Counted from the first letter of the stretch, positions 37,076 to 47,032 are shown. The stretch: DNA of 64,000 nucleotides from Bombiscardovia coagulans (GCF_002259585.1 NZ_MWWS01000003.1:86308-150307); one strand, 5' to 3'. The notes: generated from the letters alone by a model not told the origin. Translations and numbers: made by a program.

Positions 37076-39562
37076 TCAGGTTGACGTAAGGAAAGTTTCG
37101 TTACCCCGAACGAAGTCAAGAACTGCACCAGCAAGCTGGACCTCATCCCCTAACTCCGGATCAGAAGTCAACAGGGTCTGGGCATCCTGCCGAGCGTCAG
37201 TGATCAGTTTAGCGTCCGTCACTACTCGCAGAAGTTTGAGGGAAGAACGACCTCCAGACTGTGCATCACCAAGTACATCACCGGCCCCACGTAATTCGAT
37301 ATCAGCCTGAGCAATTTCAGCACCGTCCGTAGACTTGCGAATAACTTCTAACCGGCTGGCTGCTAATGAATCAGGATCTGCCCGAGAAACCATAAATGCC
37401 CAACTATGCGTACCACCACGACCCACTCGCCCCCGCAACTGATGAAGCTGGGACAGCCCGAAACGATCAGCATCAAAAACTACAACAACTGAGGCCTGCG
37501 GCACATCCACACCAACTTCAATCACCGTAGTAGCTACCAGCACCGGAGTTTTTCCTGATGAGAAGTCGGCCATGACCTGTGTTTTCGTCTCATCATCATC
37601 CTGACCAGTAAGCGTAGCTATCGCAATATCTTGGAACTGGGGCAAACTAGACAGGCGGCGGCTCATTTCCTTCACAGAGTGCAAAGGCACTTGCGATTGA
37701 CTGTCTTTATCCTCAACATATTGGGGCGCATACGGGTCCATGGCAATGAAATCATCGGCAGGGACTTGCAAAGCGTTACTGGCAGCCTTTGTAGCTAGCC
37801 GCTGAGTATTGCTACTGGCCTGCCCAGCATCATCTTCCCCGTCACTAATTCTGGGGCAGACGATATATGCTCGTTCACCCGCCTGCACCCGCTGGTGGAT
37901 AAGCCAGAACATGTTGCCCATAGTAGTCGAATCTACTTCTGGAACAATGAATGTCTGTATCGGCTTACGCCCGCCTGGCAATTCAGTCAACTCTGAAATA
38001 TCTAAATCACCAAACCACGTCATTGCTGCCGTTCGTGGGATTGGAGTAGCAGTCATCACTAACAGGTGAGGCGACTTTTCTGACTTGCGTCGTAACGTTT
38101 CTCTCTGCTCAACACCAAAACGATGCTGTTCATCAATAACCACCAACGCTAAGTGGGGAGCTTGGAAGGTCTTAGAAAATGCGGCATGAGTTGCAACAAC
38201 TATACAAGGTTGTCCTGAGGCTATAAGAGAAAGCACCCGACGACGCTCCGCCAACCTCATTCCACCGGTAAGTAACACTAAAGGTACGGGAGATGGCTTG
38301 TCGGTTGAGGTCTGCAAACGTAAACCTTGTATCATGCGACCAATTGACTCGACATGTTGCTCAGCGAGCACCTGAGTGGGCGCCACTAATACCGCCTGAT
38401 ATCCTGCGTCGACAGCCTGGAGCATAGCAGCCAGAGCCACTACAGTTTTACCAGAACCAACTTCGCCCTGTAACAGCCGCTGCATAGGATACTGCCGAGC
38501 CATATCTTGGTATATCTGTTGGATGACTACCTGTTGCCCTTGCGTAAGCTGAAAAGGCAAGGAGTCAATAAAGCGTGCGGACAAACTACTGGCTTTTGGT
38601 TCTGGACAGGTGTATGTTGTAACATCTCTTGCTTGGTACTTGCTCCGCAAAAGTGCTGTCTGAGCAACAAGCGCTTCTTCAAAGCGCAGAGTATTCACCG
38701 CAGCACGAAAATCCTCAACTCGGTTGGGAGTATGCATGTCCAACAAAGCCTGAGACCGATGAAGTAGCCCCCTGCTAACCCGCAGCTTTTCAGGCACAAT
38801 ATCTGGAACAGCTGCCGCAAAAGCTTCACTGTCAATAACCTGGCTTGGCTCTTGGTCTGCATCTGTGCTTTCCCCAATCGTTTGCGTTGACGCTTCGAGA
38901 TTGTGCCCCTCCACAGCCAGCGCAAGCATGCGCATGATAGAGACGATGGTGTCGTGGATATGATCCGAAGAAATACGAGAGTTGGCATGGTAGACAGGTC
39001 GCGGGCGAGAAACTTTAGATAAAGCCTGTGCCACGCTCTCTGCATCTGGACGGATAGATGTCGACAGAACAGTATGCTGTTGATCATCGCTCACCTGAGG
39101 TGCTACCACCAGTACCTCAGGGTGAGTGAACTGTAGTTGATCGTTAAACGTGCTTGGCTCTCCGCCAATCACAACGGTTGTTCCAACCTGCAACCGCAGG
39201 TTCATCCAGTCTATATAGGATTTACGATGCGAAAAGAAAACAAGCTTAGCTGATCGAGCTACCATACCGCCCGTAGTATCAAAGTCACTATCTTCTACAG
39301 ATACCTCCAGCCGAAATCCTCGGCGTACGCCCATTGAAACAACTCGCATCTGCTCTACACGAGCAACACAAGCAACTGGAGAACCTAGCGTAATTTGGGA
39401 TATTGTGCGGACCGGAAGCGGATCAGTAACCCTGAAAGGATAATACGTCAGGGCATCAGCAATAGTGATAATGCCTAGTGATTTTAAGGCACTAACCCGG
39501 CGCTTATTCGTCATCAGAGATGACACTGTACTCTGTAAAGACAGTCCTTCTCCAGTTGACAT
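37076..39562 (-). CDS. recG: ATP-dependent DNA helicase RecG
   Basis: Branch-migration helicase for stalled forks and recombination intermediates. At 828 residues it is longer than E. coli RecG (693) owing to insertions in the wedge region and the helicase core. Motifs: wedge domain near 20-160, Walker A LLQGEVGSGKTVVA, DEQH box VVIDEQHRFGVEQR, TATPIPRT, and motif VI QLRGRVGRGG. The start follows AGGAGGAC; a small hairpin lies immediately upstream of that site. Confidence 0.95.
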   Translation of the reverse strand: MSTGEGLSLQSTVSSLMTNKRRVSALKSLGIITIADALTYYPFRVTDPLPVRTISQITLGSPVACVARVEQMRVVSMGVRRGFRLEVSVEDSDFDTTGGMVARSAKLVFFSHRKSYIDWMNLRLQVGTTVVIGGEPSTFNDQLQFTHPEVLVVAPQVSDDQQHTVLSTSIRPDAESVAQALSKVSRPRPVYHANSRISSDHIHDTIVSIMRMLALAVEGHNLEASTQTIGESTDADQEPSQVIDSEAFAAAVPDIVPEKLRVSRGLLHRSQALLDMHTPNRVEDFRAAVNTLRFEEALVAQTALLRSKYQARDVTTYTCPEPKASSLSARFIDSLPFQLTQGQQVVIQQIYQDMARQYPMQRLLQGEVGSGKTVVALAAMLQAVDAGYQAVLVAPTQVLAEQHVESIGRMIQGLRLQTSTDKPSPVPLVLLTGGMRLAERRRVLSLIASGQPCIVVATHAAFSKTFQAPHLALVVIDEQHRFGVEQRETLRRKSEKSPHLLVMTATPIPRTAAMTWFGDLDISELTELPGGRKPIQTFIVPEVDSTTMGNMFWLIHQRVQAGERAYIVCPRISDGEDDAGQASSNTQRLATKAASNALQVPADDFIAMDPYAPQYVEDKDSQSQVPLHSVKEMSRRLSSLPQFQDIAIATLTGQDDDETKTQVMADFSSGKTPVLVATTVIEVGVDVPQASVVVVFDADRFGLSQLHQLRGRVGRGGTHSWAFMVSRADPDSLAASRLEVIRKSTDGAEIAQADIELRGAGDVLGDAQSGGRSSLKLLRVVTDAKLITDARQDAQTLLTSDPELGDEVQLAGAVLDFVRGNETFLTST

Positions 39563-39578
39563 ACACGTCCTCCTCTTG

Positions 39579-39597
39579 CTTCCGACTATATCGGAAG
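39579..39597 (-). promoter_or_regulatory. Hairpin or operator just before recG
   Basis: CTTCCGA (39579-39585) and TCGGAAG (39591-39597) pair over seven bases around a five-base loop. The repeat contains TATAGT on the minus strand, a possible -10, and lies 16 bases before the recG ATG. Confidence 0.35.
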
Positions 39598-39627
39598 GCT
39601 AGGAAGCTTTGAGACAGAAAGATACAC

Positions 39628-39660
39628 AAAGGCCTCTAGAGCACTGCCCTAGAGGCCTTT
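39628..39660 (-). terminator. Terminator after rpmB
   Basis: Perfect 12-base stem AAAGGCCTCTAG/CTAGAGGCCTTT with a nine-base loop, 19 bases beyond the rpmB stop codon. A modest T-rich run follows on the minus strand. Confidence 0.75.
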
Positions 39661-39679
39661 ACCATATATCGCCCGTATT

Positions 39680-39874
39680 TCAGGCTGCTACGCGCTGCAC
39701 CTTGCCAGCCTTCAGGCACTTGACACAGACGCGAACATGTACATTCTCGCCGTCAATAGTGGTGTGCACCGACTGCAGGTTGGGGCGGAAGACGCGCTTA
39801 TTGCGGATATGTGAATGAGAAACACTGTAACCAGAGCGCGGGCCTTTGCCGCACACTGCGCAACGAGCTGCCAT
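39680..39874 (-). CDS. rpmB: 50S ribosomal protein L28
   Basis: A 64-residue basic protein. [20 protein letters not shown] has the first CxxC pair and [11 protein letters not shown] the second, so it is the zinc-binding form. GGGAG lies five bases before the ATG. It has its own promoter and terminator and is probably monocistronic. Confidence 0.96.
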   Translation of the reverse strand: MAARCAVCGKGPRSGYSVSHSHIRNKRVFRPNLQSVHTTIDGENVHVRVCVKCLKAGKVQRVAA

Positions 39875-39960
39875 GATGACTCCCTTTGACGTCGTTCTTC
39901 CAAGTCCTACCGTGTGTTCTCTTAAGAGCTCTATGCGCTGCACGAACACACAACTTGTCT

Positions 39961-39989
39961 AAGATACCACAATTCCTAGCACTTGACAA
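39961..39989 (-). promoter_or_regulatory. rpmB promoter
   Basis: On the minus strand TTGTCA (39984-39989), a 17-base spacer and TATCTT (39961-39966) give a near-consensus promoter about 90 bases upstream of rpmB. Confidence 0.7.
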
Positions 39990-40107
39990 GCTCAGTATGT
40001 ATTACCGCTTATTAGAGTACACGCATCCACGGTCAGATCACTCCATACCAATCGATCAAACTGGAGTATTGCCAACTTGCCCCCGTCACCAGTGCAGTTA
40101 CAGAAAC

Positions 40108-40140
40108 GCCCGAAGCAGTCATTCATGACTGACTCCGGGC
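40108..40140 (-). terminator. Probable terminator of the ABC exporter operon
   Basis: An imperfect hairpin of about 13 pairs (GCCCG.AG.AGTCA with the matching arm ending CGGGC) lies 34 bases after the stop of the last exporter gene. Only a weak T-rich run follows. Confidence 0.5.
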
Positions 40141-40173
40141 ATACAGAACTGCTCAACCTTGGACTACCAGAAC

Positions 40174-42060
40174 TTACGCAAGGAGTTCAGCTGAAGCAAA
40201 CTGACTGTTGTAAAGGTCTGCATAGAAACCATCTTGCTTGAGCAATTCCTCATGCGTACCGCGTTCAATAATACGACCGTGGTTCATGACTAAAATCATA
40301 TCCGCATCACGAATAGTCGACAGTCTATGCGCAATTACAAAAGACGTGCGGCCTCGACTCAAAGCATCCATGGCTTTTTGGATAAGTTCCTCAGTACGGG
40401 TGTCCACTGAGGAAGTAGCTTCATCCAAAATCAGAATCGGTGCATTTTGTACCATGGCGCGAGCAATCGTCAGCAGCTGCTTCTGCCCTTGAGAAAGTGA
40501 GGAGTCGTCAGATAGCACCGTATCATAACCTTGCGGGAGAGTACGGATAAAGTGATCCAGTCCCACTGCCTTGCAAGCTTCTACTACTTGCTCATCACTG
40601 ACACCTTGCTTATCATAAATAATATTTTCTTTGACGGTACCACAGAAAACCCAAGTATCTTGCAAAACCATAGAGAACTGATCATGGACATTCCAACGAG
40701 GTAGGTCCCGGGTAGAAATTCCATCAATGCGAATGTCTCCAGAATCTGCCTCATAGAACCGCATCAGCAAACTAACCATGGTCGACTTTCCAGCTCCTGT
40801 AGGACCAACAAGAGCTATCTTTTGCCCCGGTTGAGCCTCGGCTGTGAAATCATGGATGACAGGATGCTTACCGTCGTAGGAGAAGTTCACATGATTGAAC
40901 TCTACGTGACCCTGTACTGGAGCAGCATGAGCACCTGCGGCAGCACCTAAGAGCGCAGGTTTGCTGGATTCATCTTCCATTTCGGGTTCATCGAGGAAGT
41001 CAAACACACGTTCCGAAGCGGCAGCTGTACGCTGGAGGTTCTGGAAGGCTTGAGCAAACTGACTCAAAGGCTGAGTAAATAGCCTAATGTACATCATAAA
41101 GGCCACAATCACACCGAATGATATGCTGCCATTGAGAACTAAAGCGGCACCGACTACGCACACGGCAACATAGCCAAAGTTACCAACAAAATTCATTAAC
41201 GGCATCATGAGTGAAGACAGGAATTGGGATTTCCATCCAGAATCGTACAGATCATCGTTATAGCGTTCAAACTCTGCAATAGAGTCCTCTTCACCCGAGT
41301 ATGCTTTAACGATGATATGACCGGTATACATTTCTTCTACATGCCCATTAACATCACCAAGGGCAACCTGCTGGCGTACGAAATACTTCTGTGAAATAGC
41401 CATGATTACCATCATCAATATACCCCCGATGACAGCTGCTCCTATGGCCACAAGCGTCAAAATCACGTTATTGGCAAACATCATAATCAGGGAACCCACA
41501 AAGGTAGTGATAGAAATAACAAGCGAACCTAAGCTCTGGCCTAAGGTCTGTCCTATGGCGTCTACATCGTTCGTAATGCGAGAAAGAACATCCCCATACG
41601 AGACCTTATCAAAATACTTAAGAGGCAGCTTATTGATTTTATGAGAAATTGCCTCACGCAGACCTTGTGAGATACGTTGTGTAGTAGTAGCCATAATCCA
41701 CGACTGCACATACGTCAGGAGAGCATATCCCAGGTAGAGGCCAACAAGAATAAAGCAAAGGTGCTCTACGTATTGCAAATCAATAGAGCCCGCTATAGGG
41801 CGCCCGTGAACTACCGCCGGTAATCCATGAGCGATAGCATTGGTCACATCTTTCAGTTTGTCAGGGCCGATAATCTGGCAAGCAGCCCCAACTCCACCAA
41901 AAATGAAAGCTACAATTACTGCCGGCAGATAGCGACGAGAGAACTGGGCCAACTGTTTCATAGCTCCACCAAAGCTCTCTGGACGCTCTACCACTCCTCG
42001 AGAAGGTCCGTGTCCCCGTCCAGCTGGACTGGCAACTGACCCAGAATGTGGTGAACTCAT
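40174..42060 (-). CDS. ABC exporter subunit with canonical ATP site
   Basis: A 628-residue ABC half-transporter: six membrane helices (about 45-370) then an ATPase domain. Walker A is GPTGAGKST, the signature LSQGQKQ, Walker B ILILDEATSSVD with the catalytic Glu, and the H-loop VIAHRLSTI has His. It pairs with the preceding 589-residue half-transporter as a heterodimer for drugs, lipids or peptides. Two ATGs six bases apart could start it; 42060 has AGGAG nine bases upstream. A 60-residue polar N-terminal extension is present. Confidence 0.88.
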   Translation of the reverse strand: MSSPHSGSVASPAGRGHGPSRGVVERPESFGGAMKQLAQFSRRYLPAVIVAFIFGGVGAACQIIGPDKLKDVTNAIAHGLPAVVHGRPIAGSIDLQYVEHLCFILVGLYLGYALLTYVQSWIMATTTQRISQGLREAISHKINKLPLKYFDKVSYGDVLSRITNDVDAIGQTLGQSLGSLVISITTFVGSLIMMFANNVILTLVAIGAAVIGGILMMVIMAISQKYFVRQQVALGDVNGHVEEMYTGHIIVKAYSGEEDSIAEFERYNDDLYDSGWKSQFLSSLMMPLMNFVGNFGYVAVCVVGAALVLNGSISFGVIVAFMMYIRLFTQPLSQFAQAFQNLQRTAAASERVFDFLDEPEMEDESSKPALLGAAAGAHAAPVQGHVEFNHVNFSYDGKHPVIHDFTAEAQPGQKIALVGPTGAGKSTMVSLLMRFYEADSGDIRIDGISTRDLPRWNVHDQFSMVLQDTWVFCGTVKENIIYDKQGVSDEQVVEACKAVGLDHFIRTLPQGYDTVLSDDSSLSQGQKQLLTIARAMVQNAPILILDEATSSVDTRTEELIQKAMDALSRGRTSFVIAHRLSTIRDADMILVMNHGRIIERGTHEELLKQDGFYADLYNSQFASAELLA

Positions 42061-42127
42061 AGTCATTAACTCCTTGAAAAAGTACTACGTCTACACGCCA
42101 GGGCACGCCTGGCTCCAATTTAGGGTC

Positions 42128-43897
42128 TTACGCTGCCAGTTCTTTTTCAGTCAGCTGGCTCCTGGCAATTTGCTGATACACTTCACAAGATTTCAGCAAT
42201 TGTTTATGAGTGCCCTTACCGACAACCTTGCCTTGGTCTAAGACCACGATTTCGTCAGCGTCCATGATGGTGCCAATCCTTTGAGCAACAATCATGGTAG
42301 TGGTACCCTTCATTTGCGTTTTGAGAGCATCACGCACTGCACGGTCAGTTTTGAAGTCAAGTGCTGAGAAAGAATCGTCGAAAATTAAAATTTCAGGCTT
42401 ACGCCACAGGGCTCTTGCAATTGAAAGTCGCTGCTTCTGCCCTCCGGAGACATTTGAACCACCCTGCGCAATTGCTGCACGGTATGTTCCAGGCATGTCG
42501 GCCACAAACTCTTGCGCTTGGGCAACCTGCACAGCTTCTTTTACCCCATCCAATTTTTCTTGCTCATCAACATTTTTGGCCTTATCACCATATGCCACAT
42601 TGGATTCGACCGTACCCCGGAACATCAAAGATTGTTGGGGAACATAGCCAATCTTGTCCCGCAAATCTTTGACTTTATAGTCGCGCACATCAACGCCATC
42701 AACCATAACCTGACCAGAAGATACATCAGCGAAACGGGGAACGAGGTTAATGAGAGTTGATTTACCTGAACCAGTAGAACCTATAAAAGCTATAGTCTGA
42801 CCTTTCTTGACTTCAAAGTCTACGTGCTCCAAGATTGGAGCAGATGCACCATGGTAGGTAAAAGATACATCACGGAAGACCACACTGCCATCTTGGTCAG
42901 GCTTACCTGAAGATTCACTACCATCCACAATAGTAAGCTTGGTGTCAAGTACTTCCATAATGCGTTGCGCAGAAACATCAGCACGAGGCCACAGCACAAA
43001 TACCATACTCATCAGAAGGAAGCTCATAATTACCTGAACTGCGTATGAAGAGAAAACCACCATATTGCCGAAAAGGGTTATTTTATCCATTAAGTTGGCA
43101 GCATTGATAAGGTAGGCACCGATCCAATAAACAGCTAACATAAGTCCGTTCATAATAGTGTTCATCAACGGCATCATCAGGCTCATAGCTCGAGTCGTAG
43201 AAAGCTGTGTATTCGTTAACTCACTATTAGCTTTGGTGAACTTGTCCTCTTGATAGTGTTCAGCATTGTAGGCGCGCACAACCTTCAAACCGGTCAAGTT
43301 CTCGCGGGCTACTTGGTTAATATTGTCAGTTAAGCGCTGCATCCGTTTAAACTTGGGCATCACAAAAAGCATGAGCAAAAATACAGAAACCAAAAGAATA
43401 GCCACAGCAATTCCCGTAGTTACTGTCCATTCAAATCCCTTGCCTGCGATTTTACAAACTGCCCAGACTGCCATAATAGGAGCCTTGATGAGCATCATCA
43501 GGCCCATGGTAATGAACATTTGTACCTGAGTTACATCGTTTGTTGAGCGGGTTATCAAGGAAGCTGTAGAAAAGTGGCTGAGTTCTTCACGAGAAAAAGA
43601 CTCCACCTTAGCAAACTCTAACGAGCGAAGAGTCTGGGAAAAGGAAGATGCTACACGTGTTGCAAAGTATGAAGTAATAATCGCACAAACCAGAGAAAGG
43701 AAGGATACCATGAGCATTTTGCCTCCGGCCTTCCAAACCTCGCTCATTTGACTACCAGGCGTCTCCACCAATTCGGTTATGTCTGACATGTAGTCAGGCA
43801 GCTTAAGGTCTAGCCAAACTTGGCCAACGATAAAGGCAATCACCACAAACAGCTGACCGACCTCACCCTTGGAAAGATATCGACAAATTCGTATCAT
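42128..43897 (-). CDS. ABC exporter subunit with degenerate ATP site
   Basis: A 589-residue ABC half-transporter with six membrane helices and an ATPase domain. Walker A GSTGSGKST and NVSGGQKQR are intact, but the Walker B block reads IFDDSFSALD, with Asp for the catalytic Glu, and the H-loop reads VAQRIGTI, with Gln for His. These changes are the mark of the degenerate half of TM287/288-type heterodimers. AAAGGA lies before the ATG. It is encoded downstream of a MarR-type regulator and 67 bases before its partner. Confidence 0.88.
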   Translation of the reverse strand: MIRICRYLSKGEVGQLFVVIAFIVGQVWLDLKLPDYMSDITELVETPGSQMSEVWKAGGKMLMVSFLSLVCAIITSYFATRVASSFSQTLRSLEFAKVESFSREELSHFSTASLITRSTNDVTQVQMFITMGLMMLIKAPIMAVWAVCKIAGKGFEWTVTTGIAVAILLVSVFLLMLFVMPKFKRMQRLTDNINQVARENLTGLKVVRAYNAEHYQEDKFTKANSELTNTQLSTTRAMSLMMPLMNTIMNGLMLAVYWIGAYLINAANLMDKITLFGNMVVFSSYAVQVIMSFLLMSMVFVLWPRADVSAQRIMEVLDTKLTIVDGSESSGKPDQDGSVVFRDVSFTYHGASAPILEHVDFEVKKGQTIAFIGSTGSGKSTLINLVPRFADVSSGQVMVDGVDVRDYKVKDLRDKIGYVPQQSLMFRGTVESNVAYGDKAKNVDEQEKLDGVKEAVQVAQAQEFVADMPGTYRAAIAQGGSNVSGGQKQRLSIARALWRKPEILIFDDSFSALDFKTDRAVRDALKTQMKGTTTMIVAQRIGTIMDADEIVVLDQGKVVGKGTHKQLLKSCEVYQQIARSQLTEKELAA

Positions 43898-44123
43898 GCT
43901 CGTTGTTCCTTTAACTTTCTTGGTAAGCAGTAGATTGCTTATATCTTTTACTAGACCAGCTATGTGTCTGTACCCTTCAAATAGACGCTAGCTATACATC
44001 TCCGTGCAACTCATAAGGTGATGAAATGGTTTGGTATTGCAGCCGAACACTTGTCATGCCCACAAAATGTACCCTGCCCAAACCACCTGTTGAAAGGAAA
44101 GTAGTAGATCCTCCGCCCATCAC

Positions 44124-44588
44124 TCAAGTTGAAGTTGAACAAGTTGCTGCTTGCTTAACACGCATTTGGAATCTTTGCCCTGAACACTGCACAAAAAAAG
44201 AACACAGACGAATAAATTCTTGGGTTTGTGCTTTCCCCATCTGCTCAAAGATCCAGCAAATATCTTCTTGCATCATACTATGTGCAGCCTGATTCCGCTG
44301 ACTACCGGATTCAGTGATAACAACATGCACGTTACGGCGATCCTGTTCATCGCCAGATCGGCGCACTAATCCTTTCTCCTCCAGTGACTTCAAAAGTGAA
44401 GAAACCCTGCCAGAACTCAAGCCCACTAATTGAGACAGTTGCGAAGGCGTAAGACTACCAGATTGTTCCAATACTCGCAGAATAACCGCTTCCCCCCGCA
44501 TAGAACGGTCTACCTGATCCGGAATCATTCCCCTGTGCTTCATGACTAGCTGTGACAGTTCTTCAAAAGCTTCCTGCGCGTATGTCAA
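44124..44588 (-). CDS. MarR-family regulator, likely of the adjacent ABC exporter
   Basis: Winged-helix regulator of about 154 residues. The DNA-binding part is LTPSQLSQLVGLSSGRVSSL followed by the wing LVRRSGDEQDRRNVHVVIT, a classic MarR signature. It lies 226 bases before the two exporter genes on the same strand, a frequent arrangement for self-regulated efflux. The start is proposed at a TTG (44588) because GGGAGG lies seven bases upstream; ATGs at 44615 and 44609 have no ribosome site. A palindrome upstream may be its operator. Confidence 0.83.
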   Translation of the reverse strand: MTYAQEAFEELSQLVMKHRGMIPDQVDRSMRGEAVILRVLEQSGSLTPSQLSQLVGLSSGRVSSLLKSLEEKGLVRRSGDEQDRRNVHVVITESGSQRNQAAHSMMQEDICWIFEQMGKAQTQEFIRLCSFFVQCSGQRFQMRVKQAATCSTST

Positions 44589-44637
44589 TCCTATACCTCC
44601 CACAAACATAGCCATTAACGTCTGCCCTATACACTTT

Positions 44638-44670
44638 ATCTTCTACCCAAAGTTATTTTGAATAGAAGAT
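44638..44670. promoter_or_regulatory. Candidate MarR operator
   Basis: ATCTTCTA (44638-44645) and TAGAAGAT (44663-44670) are perfect complements separated by 17 bases, about 50 bases upstream of the proposed marR start. AT-rich inverted repeats here are typical of MarR autoregulation sites. Confidence 0.45.
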
Positions 44671-44690
44671 ATTATTTCACAATTACTACA

Positions 44691-44732
44691 CAATAGGCTC
44701 CTCGTTCTCTGCGGAAAGCAAGGAGCCTATTG
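44691..44732 (-). terminator. Terminator-like hairpin after the sugar O-acetyltransferase
   Basis: Perfect 12-base stem CAATAGGCTCCT/AGGAGCCTATTG with an 18-base loop, 15 bases past the stop codon. The T run is poor. Confidence 0.55.
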
Positions 44733-44747
44733 AGTATTCAAGGGTAA

Positions 44748-45410
44748 TTAGTCAGCTTCAGGCACCCTGTGGGGTAAATCAACAGCATCACTGTCAGTAA
44801 TTTCACGAACCACTTTGCAGGGGGTACCGACCGCCAGAGAGTGGGGAGGGATATCATGAGTCACGACAGAACCGGCACCGATAACTGACCCCTCACCAAT
44901 TGTGACACCGCCTGTGACTGTCACATTAGCAGCAAGCCAGCAGTTAGAACCTATAGTGATAGGAGCACCGTACTCATAGTCAAAGAGGGATCCATCAGCT
45001 GCCTTGCGTAAGTTACGATCCTGCCAGCGTAATGGATGAAGGGGCGTCATAATCGACACGTTAGGCCCCATCATCACGTCGTCCCCAATCGTAACTGGGC
45101 ACACATCCAATACCGTAAAGTTAAAATTAGCAAAGACACGGTTTCCAATAGTCGTAAAAATGCCGTAGTCAAAGTAGACTGGCCCTAAAATCTCACTATA
45201 GGCCCCCATATGAGGTACAAGCTGCTTCATAATCGCCGCCCTCTCTTCCCGAGAGGTTTCAGGCAAAGAATTGTACTGACGGCAGAGTTCATGGGCTTTA
45301 TCCCGCAAGGATCCCAATTCGGGCGACGCAGCATTATAAAACTCCCCAGCCAGCATACGTTCACGCTCACTACGTTCCCCTCGTAGATTTCCCTTATCTA
45401 GTTCACTCAT
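44748..45410 (-). CDS. Sugar O-acetyltransferase (Maa/LacA type)
   Basis: A 220-residue acetyl-CoA-dependent transferase with left-handed beta-helix repeats. The N-terminal maltose-acetyltransferase region has [18 protein letters not shown]. The hexapeptide-repeat section spans about 85-200, with [19 protein letters not shown] and [19 protein letters not shown]. The active-site His is in MTPLHPL. Such enzymes acetylate maltose, glucose or galactosides, perhaps as detoxification. The sugar cannot be named from sequence. It appears monocistronic. Confidence 0.88.
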   Translation of the reverse strand: MSELDKGNLRGERSERERMLAGEFYNAASPELGSLRDKAHELCRQYNSLPETSREERAAIMKQLVPHMGAYSEILGPVYFDYGIFTTIGNRVFANFNFTVLDVCPVTIGDDVMMGPNVSIMTPLHPLRWQDRNLRKAADGSLFDYEYGAPITIGSNCWLAANVTVTGGVTIGEGSVIGAGSVVTHDIPPHSLAVGTPCKVVREITDSDAVDLPHRVPEAD

Positions 45411-45597
45411 TATGATGTCCCTTCATGCTTGACAACTTACTCCAGTAACCACTGTAGCGGAGATTTGTTGCTGCAAGCGAGATAATACCAGTAAAATGCA
45501 AGCTATATTACAGGATTCGTTAACTCACGAAACAGTCTACCAACTATGATTATGAGTACAGGTTCCTGTCGTCAGTCAAACGTTGAGGAGAGCACTC

Positions 45598-46113
45598 ATG
45601 CGATACTGCACCTATGATTACTTGCCCGCTCAGGCCCGGTTGATTCGAGAGCAGGTATTTGTAGACGAACAGGGGTTTCACGATGAATACGATCACATAG
45701 ATGACCTCTGCCAGCATTTACTCGCTTTTGCTTCACCCAACGATTGGGTAAAACTAGAACACGCGAACATGACAGTGGACCAGAGCACAGATGGTCCTGT
45801 CGCTATCGCCACTAGTCGCTTTTTTGCAAGCACCCCCAAGGGCGAACCTCTCCCCCAAGACCAGGCTTCCCATGCCACAATTTATACCATTGGCCGAGTA
45901 GCTGTTGACAAAGCTTGGCGGGGGCTGCATTGTGGCGCACAGGTCTTAGCAGCAACAGAAGCAGCTATTCGCCAGCGCGGAGGGCGAACAGCAATACTCC
46001 ACGCTCAGGAACAGGCGAAAGACTTTTACACCAAGCAAGGCTACCAAGTTATAGGAGAGCGTGACTACGATCAGCATTGTCCTCATGTGTGGATGAGTAA
46101 AGACCTCGATTGA
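45598..46113 (+). CDS. GNAT-family N-acetyltransferase
   Basis: A 171-residue acetyltransferase. The start RYCTYDYLPAQARLIREQVFVDEQGFHDEYDHID resembles the ElaA/YjcF group; the acetyl-CoA-binding region is GRVAVDKAWRGLHCGAQVL and the C-terminal part has FYTKQGYQVIGERDYD. The acceptor is unknown. The start at 45598 has GAGGAG upstream; a slightly earlier start at 45583 lacks one. It is followed 70 bases later by mscS on the same strand. Confidence 0.82.
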   Translation: MRYCTYDYLPAQARLIREQVFVDEQGFHDEYDHIDDLCQHLLAFASPNDWVKLEHANMTVDQSTDGPVAIATSRFFASTPKGEPLPQDQASHATIYTIGRVAVDKAWRGLHCGAQVLAATEAAIRQRGGRTAILHAQEQAKDFYTKQGYQVIGERDYDQHCPHVWMSKDLD

Positions 46114-46183
46114 GCACTTTCATAAGCAAACGACTTAGACCTCAAGCCGAAAGCAACAAACACAAATCTCAGAAAGAGAGAGC

Positions 46184-47032
46184 ATGAGCCACACCTTACT
46201 CATAGCATCAGATTCAGATCACTCGACCATCCAATTGGGTGATTTTGTCTTAAACTGGTTCAGCCACAATACTTGGCGCATTCTGCTTTTTGTCATAGTG
46301 ATGCTTGGAGCCGGTCTAGCCTCACGTTTCGTCTCTGTTGTTATGCGTCGCACCTTAGAACACACTGCAATACCATCTGCATCTATTTTTATCAACATCG
46401 TTAAGGTGGTTATTTGGATCTTCGCAGCAGCTTGCGTACTTCAACCAGTCTTTGGCATAAATCCAACTACTGTGGCGACAGCATTAGGTGTCTCTGGATT
46501 AGCCTTATCTCTAGGTCTCAAAGACACGATTGCCAATATCGTCGGTGGTTTTGGCCTCATGCTGAGCAAGGTAATTCAACCAGGAGATATTATTTCAATA
46601 CAAGGGATCACAGGCACAGTCAAGGACATCAATTGGCGTAACACGATAGTTGTTGACCGTACCGGCAACGAAATGTGGATACCGAACTCAGTACTCAATA
46701 CCACAGCTCTCGAAAAGATTCCCAGTGCAGGAGAAGCCGTAGCTATTGTTAGCTTTACCGTACGAGGCAGCGAAAATCTGGACACTTGCGCTCAGCAAAT
46801 AAAGAAGACCGTAGAGCATTCCACCAAAACACTCATGATGCCAGGGAATCCCCCCATCGTTCAATTCCAAGGCTTCTCACCTTACGGAGTAAATGGCAAA
46901 GTAGTCATGTTTGCTAAACACGGTGTTGTTGCAGCTGACATGCAAGATGCCGCCACACGCGCCTTAGCTGGACAACCATATCTGGTGCAAGACACTACTC
47001 GTCTCTTGCGCGAAGAGGATGCACAACATTAA
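46184..47032 (+). CDS. Small-conductance mechanosensitive channel (MscS family)
   Basis: A 282-residue membrane channel that releases solutes on osmotic downshock. There are three hydrophobic segments (about 28-50, 62-88, 92-120). The pore helix region reads VATALGVSGLALSLGLKDTIANIVGG, the MscS signature, followed by the beta domain with VGDII-like IQPGDIISIQGITGTV and WIPNSVL. Length is close to E. coli MscS (286). AGAAAGAGAGAG lies before the ATG. Confidence 0.93.
   Translation: MSHTLLIASDSDHSTIQLGDFVLNWFSHNTWRILLFVIVMLGAGLASRFVSVVMRRTLEHTAIPSASIFINIVKVVIWIFAAACVLQPVFGINPTTVATALGVSGLALSLGLKDTIANIVGGFGLMLSKVIQPGDIISIQGITGTVKDINWRNTIVVDRTGNEMWIPNSVLNTTALEKIPSAGEAVAIVSFTVRGSENLDTCAQQIKKTVEHSTKTLMMPGNPPIVQFQGFSPYGVNGKVVMFAKHGVVAADMQDAATRALAGQPYLVQDTTRLLREEDAQH

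Noticed and set aside
39886-40128. Forward open frame of 80 codons between rpmB and the exporter operon
   Set aside because: It starts with TTG inside the rpmB leader and runs over the rpmB promoter and the exporter terminator; no conserved look.
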